64,000 bases of DNA from Cryphonectria parasitica EP155 (Eukaryota; Ascomycota; Sordariomycetes; Diaporthales; Cryphonectriaceae). The translations under genes and the position numbers were made by a program. The DNA is taken from positions 1,916,759 through 1,980,758 of the forward strand of contig NW_024468911.1 in NCBI RefSeq assembly GCF_011745365.1, in the 5' to 3' direction. Shown here one piece after another: positions 46,963-56,945 of the stretch (position 1 is its first letter; the number at the start of each line of letters is the position of its first letter). Under the pieces are notes generated by a model, which had not been told where the DNA came from, made no database searches, and saw only the letters and a list, made by a program, of their open reading frames with translations.

Positions 46963-47877
46963 ATGTCGACAACATCGGAACGAGCGCCGTTCATTGAACC
47001 GCAGTTTCTGGAGGACCTGGACAATGGATCGGCATCAGTGGAAGCCCCTTACTCGGAGGACAAGGTCAAGGAGATCATCGATGCTTACGGCGAGTGCTTC
47101 CATGATTCGGCAGTGCAGATACGGTGTGGGAACGTGCCAGGCGCTGCGCTTCTCTTCCGCGTCCTGTTTGCCATTCCAACCGATACGCTGGACATCGCCT
47201 TGAAGCACGGCTGGGTCTTACCCAACGACCCGCTGGTGGAAATGCACAAGAACCTGTCGCAGTCTTGCCCCCGTATGATTGACCAGCCCGAGTTCACCGT
47301 CGACAAGGGATTCGACGGCACGTGGCAGTTTCTTGGCAAAAGCTACACCCTGGACGAGATTCTGCAGATACCAGCAATGCCGGACGGAATCAAGGCGAAT
47401 AAGCAGCAACTCCTGGACCTTGGCCTCACTGAGGTTCCCATCACGCACCTCGACTACAAGGAGAAGACGATGGGCTTTTATTTTCTCGCGCAGGGGCCCC
47501 TGACCAAAGAGAAACTCACAAAGACCGTCGCCATGGCCGGCGCACCGGAACCTTCGGATGCCGTTTACGACGACATCGTGGGCGTGCTACTGGAGGAGCC
47601 TTACTATTGTACCGTTGTGATGGACTACGCCACGGGAAAAGTCCTCAGGATCGAGTATCACCTGCTCTTCCCGGTCAAGCTTCCGGATGACATGAAAATT
47701 CCGGATGTGGGCGAGCGCCTGACGACATTTTGGGACATCCCATCTTACGAATATGAAGACATGGACATCCTGTCATTTTGCTTTGGCCATTGTCCTAATG
47801 GCGACCTCCTGGCACTCAGGAGCTACTGCGGTGGATTGCGAAATTTGATGAAAGCATGGGGTATTGTTGGAGTGTAG
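46963..47877 (+). CDS. ABBA-fold aromatic prenyltransferase (CloQ/NphB type)
   Basis: This intronless frame of 304 residues matches the length of the CloQ/NphB family. These soluble, metal-independent enzymes attach dimethylallyl or geranyl groups to phenols, naphthols or quinones. Family-like blocks in order are FLEDLDNGSASVEAPYSEDK, the RCGNVPGAALLFRVLF segment (R...PG..L.FR), DTLDIALKHGWV, GTWQFLGKSYTLDEILQIPAMPD, GLTEVPITHLDYKEKTMGFY, then GPLTKEKLTKTVAMAGAPEP and a C-terminal YHLLFPVKLP. A small branch of this family is known in ascomycetes, and members prenylate dihydroxynaphthalenes. No polyketide synthase, P450 or other tailoring gene lies nearby, so this is not an obvious biosynthetic cluster. 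Four kb of gene-free DNA lies upstream. The absence of introns and isolation are compatible with acquisition by transfer, but this is inference. Confidence 0.82.
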   Translation: MSTTSERAPFIEPQFLEDLDNGSASVEAPYSEDKVKEIIDAYGECFHDSAVQIRCGNVPGAALLFRVLFAIPTDTLDIALKHGWVLPNDPLVEMHKNLSQSCPRMIDQPEFTVDKGFDGTWQFLGKSYTLDEILQIPAMPDGIKANKQQLLDLGLTEVPITHLDYKEKTMGFYFLAQGPLTKEKLTKTVAMAGAPEPSDAVYDDIVGVLLEEPYYCTVVMDYATGKVLRIEYHLLFPVKLPDDMKIPDVGERLTTFWDIPSYEYEDMDILSFCFGHCPNGDLLALRSYCGGLRNLMKAWGIVGV

Positions 47878-49242
47878 TGCTCAGGGGAGAGAGAAAGGCG
47901 AATGGCATGGCATCTGCTGCTACTGTCATGAGGGAGCGACAAGACGATTTGCTGGGAGTGTTCCAACGATAAGCCATCTCTCCAGCCACCATTTTAAAGG
48001 GAGACCCGCGGTCTTCCAAGTCAATGATGGAGTCGACAGAAGATGCTGAGCAAGCATCAGCTGTACAGCATGGAAAGAGCCTGTGACAAGACAAGCCAAC
48101 CACCAAAATTAAGAAGAAAGTCTGTACATTGCTTGCTTGCAATTTGTCTGGTCATAAAGAGCTGGGGTCTACGGCGACACTATTCTCGATAAGGAATTTG
48201 CCCGACTTTTGTGCGAGAGAAACGGCTGCGCTGTCCATTGCGTCGCCCCAGGTGCCCAGTCAACCACTGTGCCAGTACCTGCAGCGAGATCATTCAGCAG
48301 CCGCGTTATACCGTCGCGTATTTACCCCGGAGGACTCTTTTTTTTTTTTTTTTTTTCTCGAGAAGAATACCAGGCCAATTATTTTGCAAGTACACAGATT
48401 GTCTCTTTTAATATTTGTTGTGTTTGAATGCTAGGAGATGGGCAAGAGATCGAAATGTTGTGACGCTGGATAAGCAATAACCGCCTGCGCACATATGTAA
48501 TTATAAGCCATGGGTAGAGGGATTACCATTAAACGGCGTTATGGAATTAAGTCAACCTCTGAATCGAGTTTAAACCTCATTTATACAATGATTTCTTCCT
48601 AAACACAAGTCCTGTAAGCGAGTTTCATGTTTAGATTTTCTGCATGACACCCTCTCCAAGTGGGAATTCATAATCATCTGTCTTTGCTTGAGACTGAAAC
48701 CCCCAGCAATGAAATGTGAACAATGCTGGATGTCACATCTTGACTTGGAGTTAGGCATGCCATAAGCCCTCGTCCTCTAAGTAGTCATTCGGCGTGCAAT
48801 GGCAAAGTAAGCCATCTTGGCGCGCTCGAAACCTCCCGGGCATCATTCCCTCATTCATGGTATCAAGAGTGCATGAGACTGCCGAAAGACGGAATCTACC
48901 ATTGATGGTATCAGAAGAGGGTCTGCAGTATGTTTATGGTCACCTACATAGTGATACCTTGAGAGAATATTATATATGCACTGGAAATCTGCGAAGAAAG
49001 AATGAATTTTAGTATTGATGTTCTGTCTCCCCGAACCCCCCAATCAAGAGAATGTTAGTGGAATACTATTAATTATGTTGGCTTTGTGGTGAGCACGGCG
49101 GGGAACTTTTGTACTTTGTAGCGTCTATTTTTGGATTGGGAGGGTCAAGTTTCCAAATTGTGTCATGCAGTCTCATTTCCTAAAGTGTCACTATCTGATC
49201 TCCTTATCTCAAGGCTTCTTCTCCAGGACCCCTCATCCAGTT
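47878..49242. other. Intergenic region (1.4 kb)
   Basis: Convergent 3' flank of the prenyltransferase and the repeat-containing gene. It has a T tract of about 19 at 48338-48356 and AT-rich DNA near 48960-48980. No gene is supported. Confidence 0.5.
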
Positions 49243-51015
49243 TCACTCTAGAAACTCCATCCAGTCGTCATCGCCCTCCCAGTCAGGGTTGGTAGAGCTA
49301 GCGAAGCTCTCAGAGGCTGGCTGCCGGCTCGGACCTCCATTGTCAGGCGTGGCATTGTTGTTGTCCCACTGCTCGTCAGCGTCATAAGCCTGCATCGTCC
49401 ATTCAATCTCATCGTTGTCCCCAGAGGTGTTGCTGGGTCCAGGCTCACCTGCGTTGATGACCGTTCCAGTGTTCGAGCCAAGGGGTTCAGCACAGAAGGA
49501 TAGCTCTAGCTGTGGTCCAAGGCTGGGCAAGACAGGCGCGGGATACCGGGCAGGCTGTTTGCCCTGGGCCTTGCTGGAGAGATTGTTAGCAGAGTTGGCC
49601 AGAGGAGCGGTGCTGGGCAAGGCGTAGCCCAGAGGAGCGGTGCTGGGCAAGGCATAGCCCATAGGAGCGGTGCTGGGCAAGGCATAGCCCATAGGAGCGG
49701 TGCTGGGCAAGGCATAGCCCATGGGAATGCCTGGCCAAGCATTGACGGGCGCAGCGTAAAGCTGAGGGTGGAATGGCTGGATCTGCGGTCCAGGAACAGC
49801 AGGGGCAGCAGGGGCAGCAGGAGGAGCAGGAGCAGCAGAGGACTCAGCATCGGCAACAAAGTCGAGGTCCGGGTTCTCTCGCTGGACTTTGCTGGCATAC
49901 TTCAGCTTGCTGTGCTGGAGCTTGTTGCCGCGCTCATTCTGCATCTTGAGCGTTCGCTCGAATCTGGGCCGATCGGCAATCCTGTCGATCCAGAGGTCAG
50001 TCTCAAAGGCACTGCGGACAAGCAGCTTGTTTGCAGCGAGGCCCTCTTCGACGTCCCGGAAGCGCTCCATGTAGGTGTCATAGTATCCACGGCTCGTGCT
50101 GAACTTGGCAGGAAGGTTGAGGTCGTTCAGCTGGGCCTTGAAAATGGCGCGAAGAAACTTCCAGGCGCACATCTGCATCTCGATCGGCTTCTTGGTCTTG
50201 ACACAGTGGACCGCAGCGCTGTCTTTGCCGTCTCTGATGGTGGCAGTGTCCTCAATGTCTGTCAGGTTGGACATGGCGGCAACAAGGCGCCGCGCCAGAC
50301 CAAGCTGCTCTTGGGGATCATCGGGGAAGTCGTAGACTGAACTCAAGTCAGCATTGGTGCTGTCCAGCTTGCGGTAAGCGCGCTCAAACCTATATAGGTC
50401 GCCCATGCTAGTGATGTGGTCGATGGAGGCATCGGGTTGCTTCTCGCTGAGAAGTGTCCTCAGGCGAGCAATGTCGGCCACAAGAGTGTCAGCACCCTGC
50501 AGCTGAACGGCACCTCGCCGTGGCGGCGCTGGAGCAAAGTTGGCAGGCTGCGGGTCGTTCACAGCCGGGTTGATGATGATGCCCGGCCTCATACTGCCGG
50601 GCATGGTTTCTCCGCGGCGGCGCTTGTTGCGCTGGTTCATGTTGTTATCGTTATTGTCGTTAGGCATCGGCACACCACGCTGAGGGTTTGGAGCCTGCAT
50701 GTTGCGGCCTGTCGGTCCGGGGTTGATGTTGGGCAGTCCTGCCATGTTGTTGCGGCTTGTCGGCACATTGGCCCTGGGGTTGACATTGGGAAGACCAGCC
50801 ATGTTGTTGGCAATGGGCAAGAGGCCCTGGGCATTTCCCATCGAAGCCCTGCGTCCAGCAGGGCGGGGGTTGTTGGGTGGGTTAATAGAAGAACCCACCC
50901 TCTGGCCTGGCAACTGGATCCGTATCTGCTCAGTCATCTGAGAGATTCTGGTCCTGATGTCCCCTGTCATGCAGGAGGCATGACCTTGGTCGGAGTGACC
51001 CTGGGAATGATCCAT
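49243..51015 (-). CDS. Unidentified 590-residue protein with tandem repeats
   Basis: This is an intronless 590-codon frame with consistent coding-like codon use, not recognised. The N-terminal 185 residues are Asn/Pro/Arg-rich with a duplicated NNMAGLPN[VI]NP motif and a basic cluster NKRRRGE that could be a nuclear signal. The middle (about 185-400) is charged and likely helical, and contains MGDLYRFERAYRKLD, MCAWKFLRAIFKAQ and SAFETDLWIDRIADRPRFE. An Ala/Pro tract (APAPPAAPAAPAVPGP) follows. Four tandem copies of [ML]GYALPSTAP come next (49601-49720). The C-terminus is acidic and ends DWEGDDDWMEFLE, which resembles an acidic activation-type tail. It may be a nuclear regulatory protein, but that is a guess from composition. 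A TATA box is present upstream. Confidence 0.75.
   Translation of the reverse strand: MDHSQGHSDQGHASCMTGDIRTRISQMTEQIRIQLPGQRVGSSINPPNNPRPAGRRASMGNAQGLLPIANNMAGLPNVNPRANVPTSRNNMAGLPNINPGPTGRNMQAPNPQRGVPMPNDNNDNNMNQRNKRRRGETMPGSMRPGIIINPAVNDPQPANFAPAPPRRGAVQLQGADTLVADIARLRTLLSEKQPDASIDHITSMGDLYRFERAYRKLDSTNADLSSVYDFPDDPQEQLGLARRLVAAMSNLTDIEDTATIRDGKDSAAVHCVKTKKPIEMQMCAWKFLRAIFKAQLNDLNLPAKFSTSRGYYDTYMERFRDVEEGLAANKLLVRSAFETDLWIDRIADRPRFERTLKMQNERGNKLQHSKLKYASKVQRENPDLDFVADAESSAAPAPPAAPAAPAVPGPQIQPFHPQLYAAPVNAWPGIPMGYALPSTAPMGYALPSTAPMGYALPSTAPLGYALPSTAPLANSANNLSSKAQGKQPARYPAPVLPSLGPQLELSFCAEPLGSNTGTVINAGEPGPSNTSGDNDEIEWTMQAYDADEQWDNNNATPDNGGPSRQPASESFASSTNPDWEGDDDWMEFLE
49601..49720 (-). repeat. 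Four 30-bp tandem repeats within the coding sequence
   Basis: Units at 49601-49630, 49631-49660, 49661-49690 and 49691-49720 differ by only one to three bases, and the last two are identical. Each encodes ten residues of the form [ML]GYALPSTAP. The near-identity points to recent slippage or unequal crossing-over. Confidence 0.95.
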
Positions 51016-53335
51016 ACTGGATGGTTGGGATGAAGGGAAGGGGAAGGGTTACAAGGTGTCTGAGCTGAGGAGTTGGTCCGAAACCAGCGGACCAAAACCA
51101 CAGGCAGATGTGGATGGTAAGAGCAGAGACCCCTTCAGGGATGTGTGAGCAGTCCAGTAAGGTGGTCCTGTCGTGGATGAAGAGGTGAGTTAGATGTCGA
51201 GAGCTGGTGATCTGGACGGGGAATTGCAACGTTCCTTATATAGTAGTTGGGCTCACTTGCTGCCTCCGAATAGAGCAATGAACAATTCATTTGAAAATAA
51301 GTAGAGCAATTGTGTTTTAATCAAGCCAGACAACTGTCTGTAACAGCGATTTTGAGCGAAGCCATCATCAATGTTGTAGAATAAGACCTGATCTTGATAG
51401 TTGAGATGGCAGAACATACAAGGAGAGTGAGTTAAGACAAAACGGTCAGTGAAACACAATAGACCTGTCACGGTAGTTTTGAAATTATACAGTAGTGCTG
51501 TGCGTTATGGTTTATGCATAGTATAGAACTGTAGCATTGTAATAGTGATAATGAATCTTTAGATCAAAAACAAGCTCGGCTCGAAAGCTCTGTGATCAGT
51601 CATATGGTGATTGGATCTTGAATTGGAATAGGAACTCGTGAGGACTTGCGATAACTGAGCGCTGCCTAGCATTATTCAAATTCCACTGCAAAGATGGTGG
51701 AAAGTTAATACGCATTTCGTCTGGATGTTCTGCTGTGTAATTTCGTATAACGTGTTCGACGCCTTGGCTATCAGGGAGCACTGGTCATCTGTAAACGAGC
51801 GCCAAATGGGTTTCGTAGTCCTGCCTAGTAGTCAGATATGAATTTATTATCTCGGTCAGGGACTGTTGCACGAGGGCATGCCTGGTGGTTTAGAAGGAGC
51901 CGTCCGCCCAGAATGGTGTCCCATTCCTTGGCTATGTGGCAAAAGAACTATGTCTATGGTTTTGTCGACTGTATTATACTGTTGAGGATGTAGAAAAACG
52001 CTGCATTGGAAGTGTGGGCTTCCAAGGTTGGCAAGACCCTCTACAATCTTCTTGCTTTTTATTCAGAGGACATTTACTTGTTCACAGTTTCTGAGCATGG
52101 TAGTATTCACAGGGCTGATAGGCCCAGCTATGCAGGTCGACGCAAGCAATTAAATTTGCTTTTATTCTCAAACATGACCGCAAAATGGCAAGATTGTATT
52201 AGTGATTCTACAATGCAATCAACCATATCTGAGTACAGAAGCTGACAAACGTGGCTTAGTGACACTTGGAAAGGGCATCAAATTACAAAGCTTGGACTTC
52301 AGCAGTGGGCTACTTGGCGTAGCCAGTCCTTGGCCAAACTCCTGATATAATTACTTCTTACAAGCTGCTTGCTATGGAGCAGCGGATTCCTGTCCTGAAA
52401 TCATTGTCCAGATGAGTTATTGGTATCCAAAGACCTCACTGAGGGAACACTTGTTGTCTGATTCTATACGTGGCACTTGGGAAAAGAAAGTGGATTGTCA
52501 AGCAGCAACGAGTTTGGCGCTTTGTACTCGAGGGCATATGATTTTTAAGGGCTTTGTAGCTCATGTACTTCCAGGATCTCCCTTGTACTTAGTTCTTGAA
52601 GTACAGACACTACAGCAACGGGCCGCTACAAAGACTAACCGGTAGACCAGTAGCCATTAACAGCCACATATTCTCTGTTTGTATGTAGGAAATTCAAATT
52701 GGTTCATGTACTTCTGCTGACATCTGCCAATGTGTTTCTTGGTCTCGTTGAGGACGCTCATCAGTCTAGCTCAATTATTAAGTAGATGAGCCCTAAAAAT
52801 GGAAGGAAGGGCCAGTGAAGTCAGGGCTGATGTTGGCGAGAAGGAAGGTATGGCTAATGTCCTGTCACACTGTATACCTCTACCAGATGATCCACCTCAA
52901 GAGGGATTAGTGAGGGTGAGCCTCAGCAAGATGCCAGAATGCTCATGTATTAAGGCTCATGTACAGTGATCTACTATGTAATATAATATCCCATGGGGTC
53001 AAAGTCAGGGGGTCAAGTTTAGGGTCACGGGGCGCAGCTGTGGTCCTCAGCACTTGACCCAGAGGGGCCGTTGGGGCTGTAATTACCAACCAGATCAACC
53101 CCGACCCCCTGCAGCCCAATACTGTAATAAGGGCAAGGGTCCATCGGCGCGGGATCGGCTTATTATTTGTCGCAAGACGCAATCAAGTCTCTTTCGGCCC
53201 CTCGTTTTAATCACGTCTTTTCGCATACACCCCAAAGCAACACCCACCACCTCCCTCCTTTTCCTTTTTCTAAACAGAAGATGCTGGTCCCCGTGTGATC
53301 ATCGACCACCCCTCCACTGCTAGAAGACAAAGAAA
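51016..53335. other. Gene-free region (2.3 kb)
   Basis: Divergent region upstream of the 590-residue protein gene and the second Mpv17-like gene. The middle (51250-52700) is relatively AT-rich, with scattered frames below 80 codons. I see no transposon motifs. The stretch before 53336 is pyrimidine-rich, as is usual near a transcription start. Confidence 0.5.
51235..51243 (-). promoter_or_regulatory. TATA box of the repeat-containing gene
   Basis: TATATAAGG on the minus strand, 220 bp before the ATG at 51015. Confidence 0.5.
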
Positions 53336-53395
53336 ATGGCAGGCACAGCCATCTTCTACCGCGCCATGCTTCGGCGGCACTTCCAGTCCTTCGCC

Positions 53396-53434
<39 letters not shown>

Positions 53435-54201
53435 AGATGGCAGTCCAACAAGCCCGAGACTCCCATCCCCGGCCCAAACAATGTGCCTGCAACGGACGTA
53501 CCCTTCTGGCTCAAGCTGGGCCCTCTGACCCGTGCGACACAAGCGTACGGCCGGGCGCAGAGGAAGAGGCCCTGGGTCGTCCAGCTGTGCACGTCGCTGA
53601 CCATCTTTTGCCTCGGCGACGTCTCTGCGCAGCACATGAGCGGGAAGGGCTATGACCCAGAGAGGACGGGCAGGTCCATGATCATCGGCGGCCTGATTTC
53701 TATACCAAACTTCGAATGGTAAGGGCTAGAGACAAAAAAGAAGAAGAGTATCCTGCTTTCTGTTGGGCCACTGCTAATCAAAACCAACTTGGCGCTCGCA
53801 GGTTCATGTTCCTCTCGCGCAACTTCAACTACTCGTCATGGCTCCTGTCACTGGCCACCAAGATTACGATCAACCAGTGCTTCTTCACACCCCTCTTCAA
53901 CACCTATTTCTTTGGAATGCAGGCGTTCCTGGCCGGCGACAACCTGGTCGAGATCTGGGAGCGCATAAAACGAACGGTCCCGATCAGCATAGTCAACTCG
54001 CTCAAGGTGTGGCCCGCCGTCAGCGCCATCAACTTCACCTTCATTCCTATCGAGTACCGATCCATATTTGCCGGGACGATCGCCGTCGGATGGCAGACAT
54101 ACCTGTCGTGGCTGAACAGGCTGGCAGAGGAGGCAGAAGCAAGAGACAGACCAGCTGGCAGGATACCGCCCTCGTCTTCTGCCGACATGATGACCGCATA
54201 G
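53336..54201 (+). CDS. Mpv17/PMP22 family membrane protein (copy 2, polyQ)
   Basis: Exons 53336-53718 and 53802-54201 join in phase (IPNFEWFMFLSRNF) to 260 residues. The N-terminus is basic and aromatic (MAGTAIFYRAMLRRHFQSFA), like a mitochondrial presequence, and runs into an 11-residue polyglutamine tract encoded by pure CAG. The Mpv17 core follows: QLCTSLTIFCLGDVSAQ, then TKITINQCFFTPLFNTYF, and the signature VWPAVSAINFTFIPIEYRSI followed by WQTYLSWLNR. It differs clearly from the first Mpv17-family gene in this window, so they are old paralogues and not a recent duplication. The next gene on the same strand, dihydroorotate dehydrogenase, is also mitochondrial and starts about 380 bp after this stop. 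Confidence 0.9.
53400..53432 (+). repeat. (CAG)n tract coding polyglutamine
   Basis: Eleven consecutive CAG codons near the N-terminus of the second Mpv17-like protein. Being pure CAG it is prone to length change. Confidence 0.95.
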
Positions 54202-54583
54202 ATGAAACCGTAGGGCCCCTTGCATCTAGATATTCTGAATGCACATGAGACGAGAAGAAAAGGTTTAGAATCGGGATAGACGGCGTTTTGGGATATCCAG
54301 GTTTAGAAACCAGACATACAGCGAAGACTGCTTTTTGAGATAGACTACATAAATTCATACTGTGCGCTTGGTGCAGCCATGCTGTGTTTATTACAGTGTG
54401 CACTAAGCCTTTCGGACTGTATCTAAACCACATGCCGGGGGGGGGGGGGTTGGTTGGCAACTTCGTACCTTCAAGTTTTGGATACTTCTTGTCCTCTCGA
54501 ATCACGTCACCTTCAACCTTTTCCCTCGTCCACACCACAGAGCCATTGAGTTGCTGGATGCAGTCTGGTGGCCCTTCTACACC
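54202..54583. other. Short spacer with G tract
   Basis: 382 bp between the Mpv17-like stop and the dehydrogenase ATG. A G13 run lies at 54437-54449. The spacer must hold the 3' end of one gene and the promoter of the next. Confidence 0.55.
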
Positions 54584-56197
54584 ATGGCGCATCCGATAAC
54601 ACGAGGTCTGTCGCCTCATCTCGCCACACTCCGCCTCTTCAGATCAACAATTCGACCTCGCCTGTCGCCCATCTTCACGCGACGGACGGCCTCGACGACG
54701 GCCTCCTCAACAAGCACCCCTGCCGCCTCTTCCTCGACAGCCTCTGCCCCAGCTGCTGTGCCGCCTCCTCCCCCTCGTCCTCCACGCCGTCCTTTCCGTC
54801 TTGGGACACTCGCCCTCACGACCTCCCTCGCCGCGACCCTCACGCTCTCCTACCTCTACGCAACCGACACCCGCGCCTCCTACCATCAGTGGCTGGTCCC
54901 TCCTCTCCTCCGCGCCGTCTATCCCGATGCTGAGGAGGCCCACCATGTCGGCACCCGTGCCCTCAAGCTCCTCTACGAGCTCGGCCTCAACCCGCGCGAG
55001 CGCCCCACCCGCACCCCAGGCATCGTCCGTGAGCCCTCCGATCTCGCCGTGACCGTCTTCGACACCACCCTGGCGAACCCTATTGGCATCTCCGCCGGGC
55101 TTGACAAGGACGCCGAAATTCCTGACGTCCTGTTCGACCTGGGCGCCGGCGTCGTCGAGGTCGGCGGGTGCACGCCGCATCCGCAGGAGGGCAACCCGAA
55201 GCCGCGTGTGTGGCGCGTCCCTGCTGTCGAGGGCATGGTCAATAGGTACGGCCTGAACAGCCGTGGCGCCGACGCCATGGCCGCCCGGCTTCGAGAGCGA
55301 GTCAGGAAGTTTGCCATGTCGGTCGGGCTCAGCGAGCGGGCTGTCCTCAACGGCGACGGCGTGGACGTGCCTCCTGGCAGCCTGCTGCGGGGCCGACTGC
55401 TGTGCGTGCAGGTCGCCAAGCAGAAGGAGACAGACGAGCGGGACCTCGACGCCGTGGCGCGGGACTACGTCTACTGCGTGAACCGCCTCGCCCCGTACGC
55501 CGACGTGCTGGTCGTCAACGTCAGCTCCCCCAACACGCCGGGCCTGCGCGACCTGCAGGCCGCCGAGCCCCTGGGCCGCATCCTCGCCGCCGTGGTGGAC
55601 GAGGCGCAGCGCACACAGAGGAGGACCAAGCCCAAGGTCATGGTCAAGGTGTCGCCTGACGAGGACGAGGCAGCGCAGATGGAGGGGATCGTCCAGGCCG
55701 TGTACATGAGCGGCGTCGACGGCGTGATCGTGGGGAACACCACTAAGCGGAGGGCAGGGCTCGTGCCGGAGGGCGTGCGCCTGATGCAGCGCGAGAGGGA
55801 CGCGCTGATGGAGACGGGGGGGTTCTCGGGCCCTGCCATGTTCGAGAGGACGCTGGACCTGGTGGGGCGGTATCGGAAGATGCTGGACGGGTTCTCGATG
55901 CGAGACTCGGAGGAAGGAACAGCCACCCCAGCTGCTGCTACTGCCGCCGCCGTCGCCGCTGTGCCGGCTGTCGATGGGACGGTGGCTGGGCAGGTCGAGA
56001 GCGGGAAGCGCAAGGAGACACCCCAGAAGGTCATCTTCGCCACCGGCGGGATCAAGAACGGCGAGCAGGCGTTGAAGGTCCTGAACGCTGGGGCGAGCGT
56101 GGCTATGGTGTACACCGGCATGGTGTATGGCGGCGCGGGCACTGTCACGAGGATAAAAGGCGAGATGAGGAAGACGTTGGAAAATGGGAGTGCATAG
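54584..56197 (+). CDS. Dihydroorotate dehydrogenase (class 2, mitochondrial)
   Basis: This enzyme oxidises dihydroorotate to orotate with ubiquinone at the mitochondrial inner membrane, the fourth step of pyrimidine synthesis. It is intronless, 537 residues from the ATG at 54584 (ACCATGG context); an ATG 33 bp upstream is less likely. An Arg/Ser/Thr-rich presequence and Ala/Pro-rich linker precede a transmembrane helix (about LGTLALTTSLAATLTLSYLY) and the quinone-site helices (YHQWLVPPLLRAVYPDAEEA). The FMN barrel follows: NPIGISAGLDKDAEI, EGNPKPRVWR, NRYGLNSRG, and the class 2 catalytic Ser in VNVSSPNTPGLRDLQ. ATGGIKNGEQAL and the terminal VYTGMVYGG bind the FMN phosphate. An Ala/Val-rich insertion of about 40 residues (nt 55900-56020) lies before the last FMN-binding segment. 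Confidence 0.95.
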   Translation: MAHPITRGLSPHLATLRLFRSTIRPRLSPIFTRRTASTTASSTSTPAASSSTASAPAAVPPPPPRPPRRPFRLGTLALTTSLAATLTLSYLYATDTRASYHQWLVPPLLRAVYPDAEEAHHVGTRALKLLYELGLNPRERPTRTPGIVREPSDLAVTVFDTTLANPIGISAGLDKDAEIPDVLFDLGAGVVEVGGCTPHPQEGNPKPRVWRVPAVEGMVNRYGLNSRGADAMAARLRERVRKFAMSVGLSERAVLNGDGVDVPPGSLLRGRLLCVQVAKQKETDERDLDAVARDYVYCVNRLAPYADVLVVNVSSPNTPGLRDLQAAEPLGRILAAVVDEAQRTQRRTKPKVMVKVSPDEDEAAQMEGIVQAVYMSGVDGVIVGNTTKRRAGLVPEGVRLMQRERDALMETGGFSGPAMFERTLDLVGRYRKMLDGFSMRDSEEGTATPAAATAAAVAAVPAVDGTVAGQVESGKRKETPQKVIFATGGIKNGEQALKVLNAGASVAMVYTGMVYGGAGTVTRIKGEMRKTLENGSA

Positions 56198-56945
56198 AGG
56201 GGCGGGGATGGCTTTGGCGATTATTATGTCACCTCTCGTGGGGGTGGTAGGGCGGCAATAGACAAAAATGTGTTTTATTGAAGCATCTTTGCAGTATATA
56301 TATCACTATATACACATGTGTTTTGGCCATATTGATTTGTCTCCTGTTCTATACTTCTCGACTCGACGTTCCATACTCCATTGTGGCGCTCGTTTCTGGA
56401 TCGGCCTGTAGTTAAGTCTACTTTTTTTCTTCCTTTTTTTCTTCGTCTTGGTTTGAAATTCCAAGTGTCCGCGCCTTGGTGCATTCAGCTAGGGCACGTA
56501 GCCACATGATGATGATCTTCTATTGTTGCTTTTTACAGATATTTATGTACACATCAAGCATTTGATGGGCAGACATGACAAGGTTACAGTTACGAGTCTT
56601 TGAATCCTCACGAAATTTGGTTCGATTCCTGAAAGAAGGGAAGGGAGTTGCACTGGCCATTGAAAGAGAAAACAAAAGGGAAAAGAAAGGCAAGAGAAGG
56701 AAAACGTGATGACATCTCCACATGTATAAGCAGTACTCGCGCACATTCCAAAACAAATTGTGATAACTATAACATGAAGAAGAAAAGAAAAGCTAAGCGA
56801 TGCATGTTCCCCTCTCGCTTGATCCAGCACCGGAAGCCAGCCCGACAAGAAAGATTGAGTCCTGCTCAACGATACGTTGCCAAAGGTTACAACAGAGTAG
56901 ACACCACACACACATATCCCATGTCTGTGTTTCCCTCCTTCTTCC
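56198..56945. other. Convergent 3' region
   Basis: 748-bp region between the stops of the dehydrogenase and the sulfate permease, with pyrimidine and purine tracts. No gene is supported. Confidence 0.5.

Noticed and set aside
37887..47877. Biosynthetic gene cluster around the prenyltransferase
   Set aside because: No core synthase, P450, methyltransferase or pathway regulator lies in the window near it; the neighbours are secreted proteins separated by 4 kb.
51250..52980. Possible transposon relic in AT-rich DNA
   Set aside because: No terminal repeats, transposase, integrase or reverse-transcriptase motifs could be found by reading both strands.
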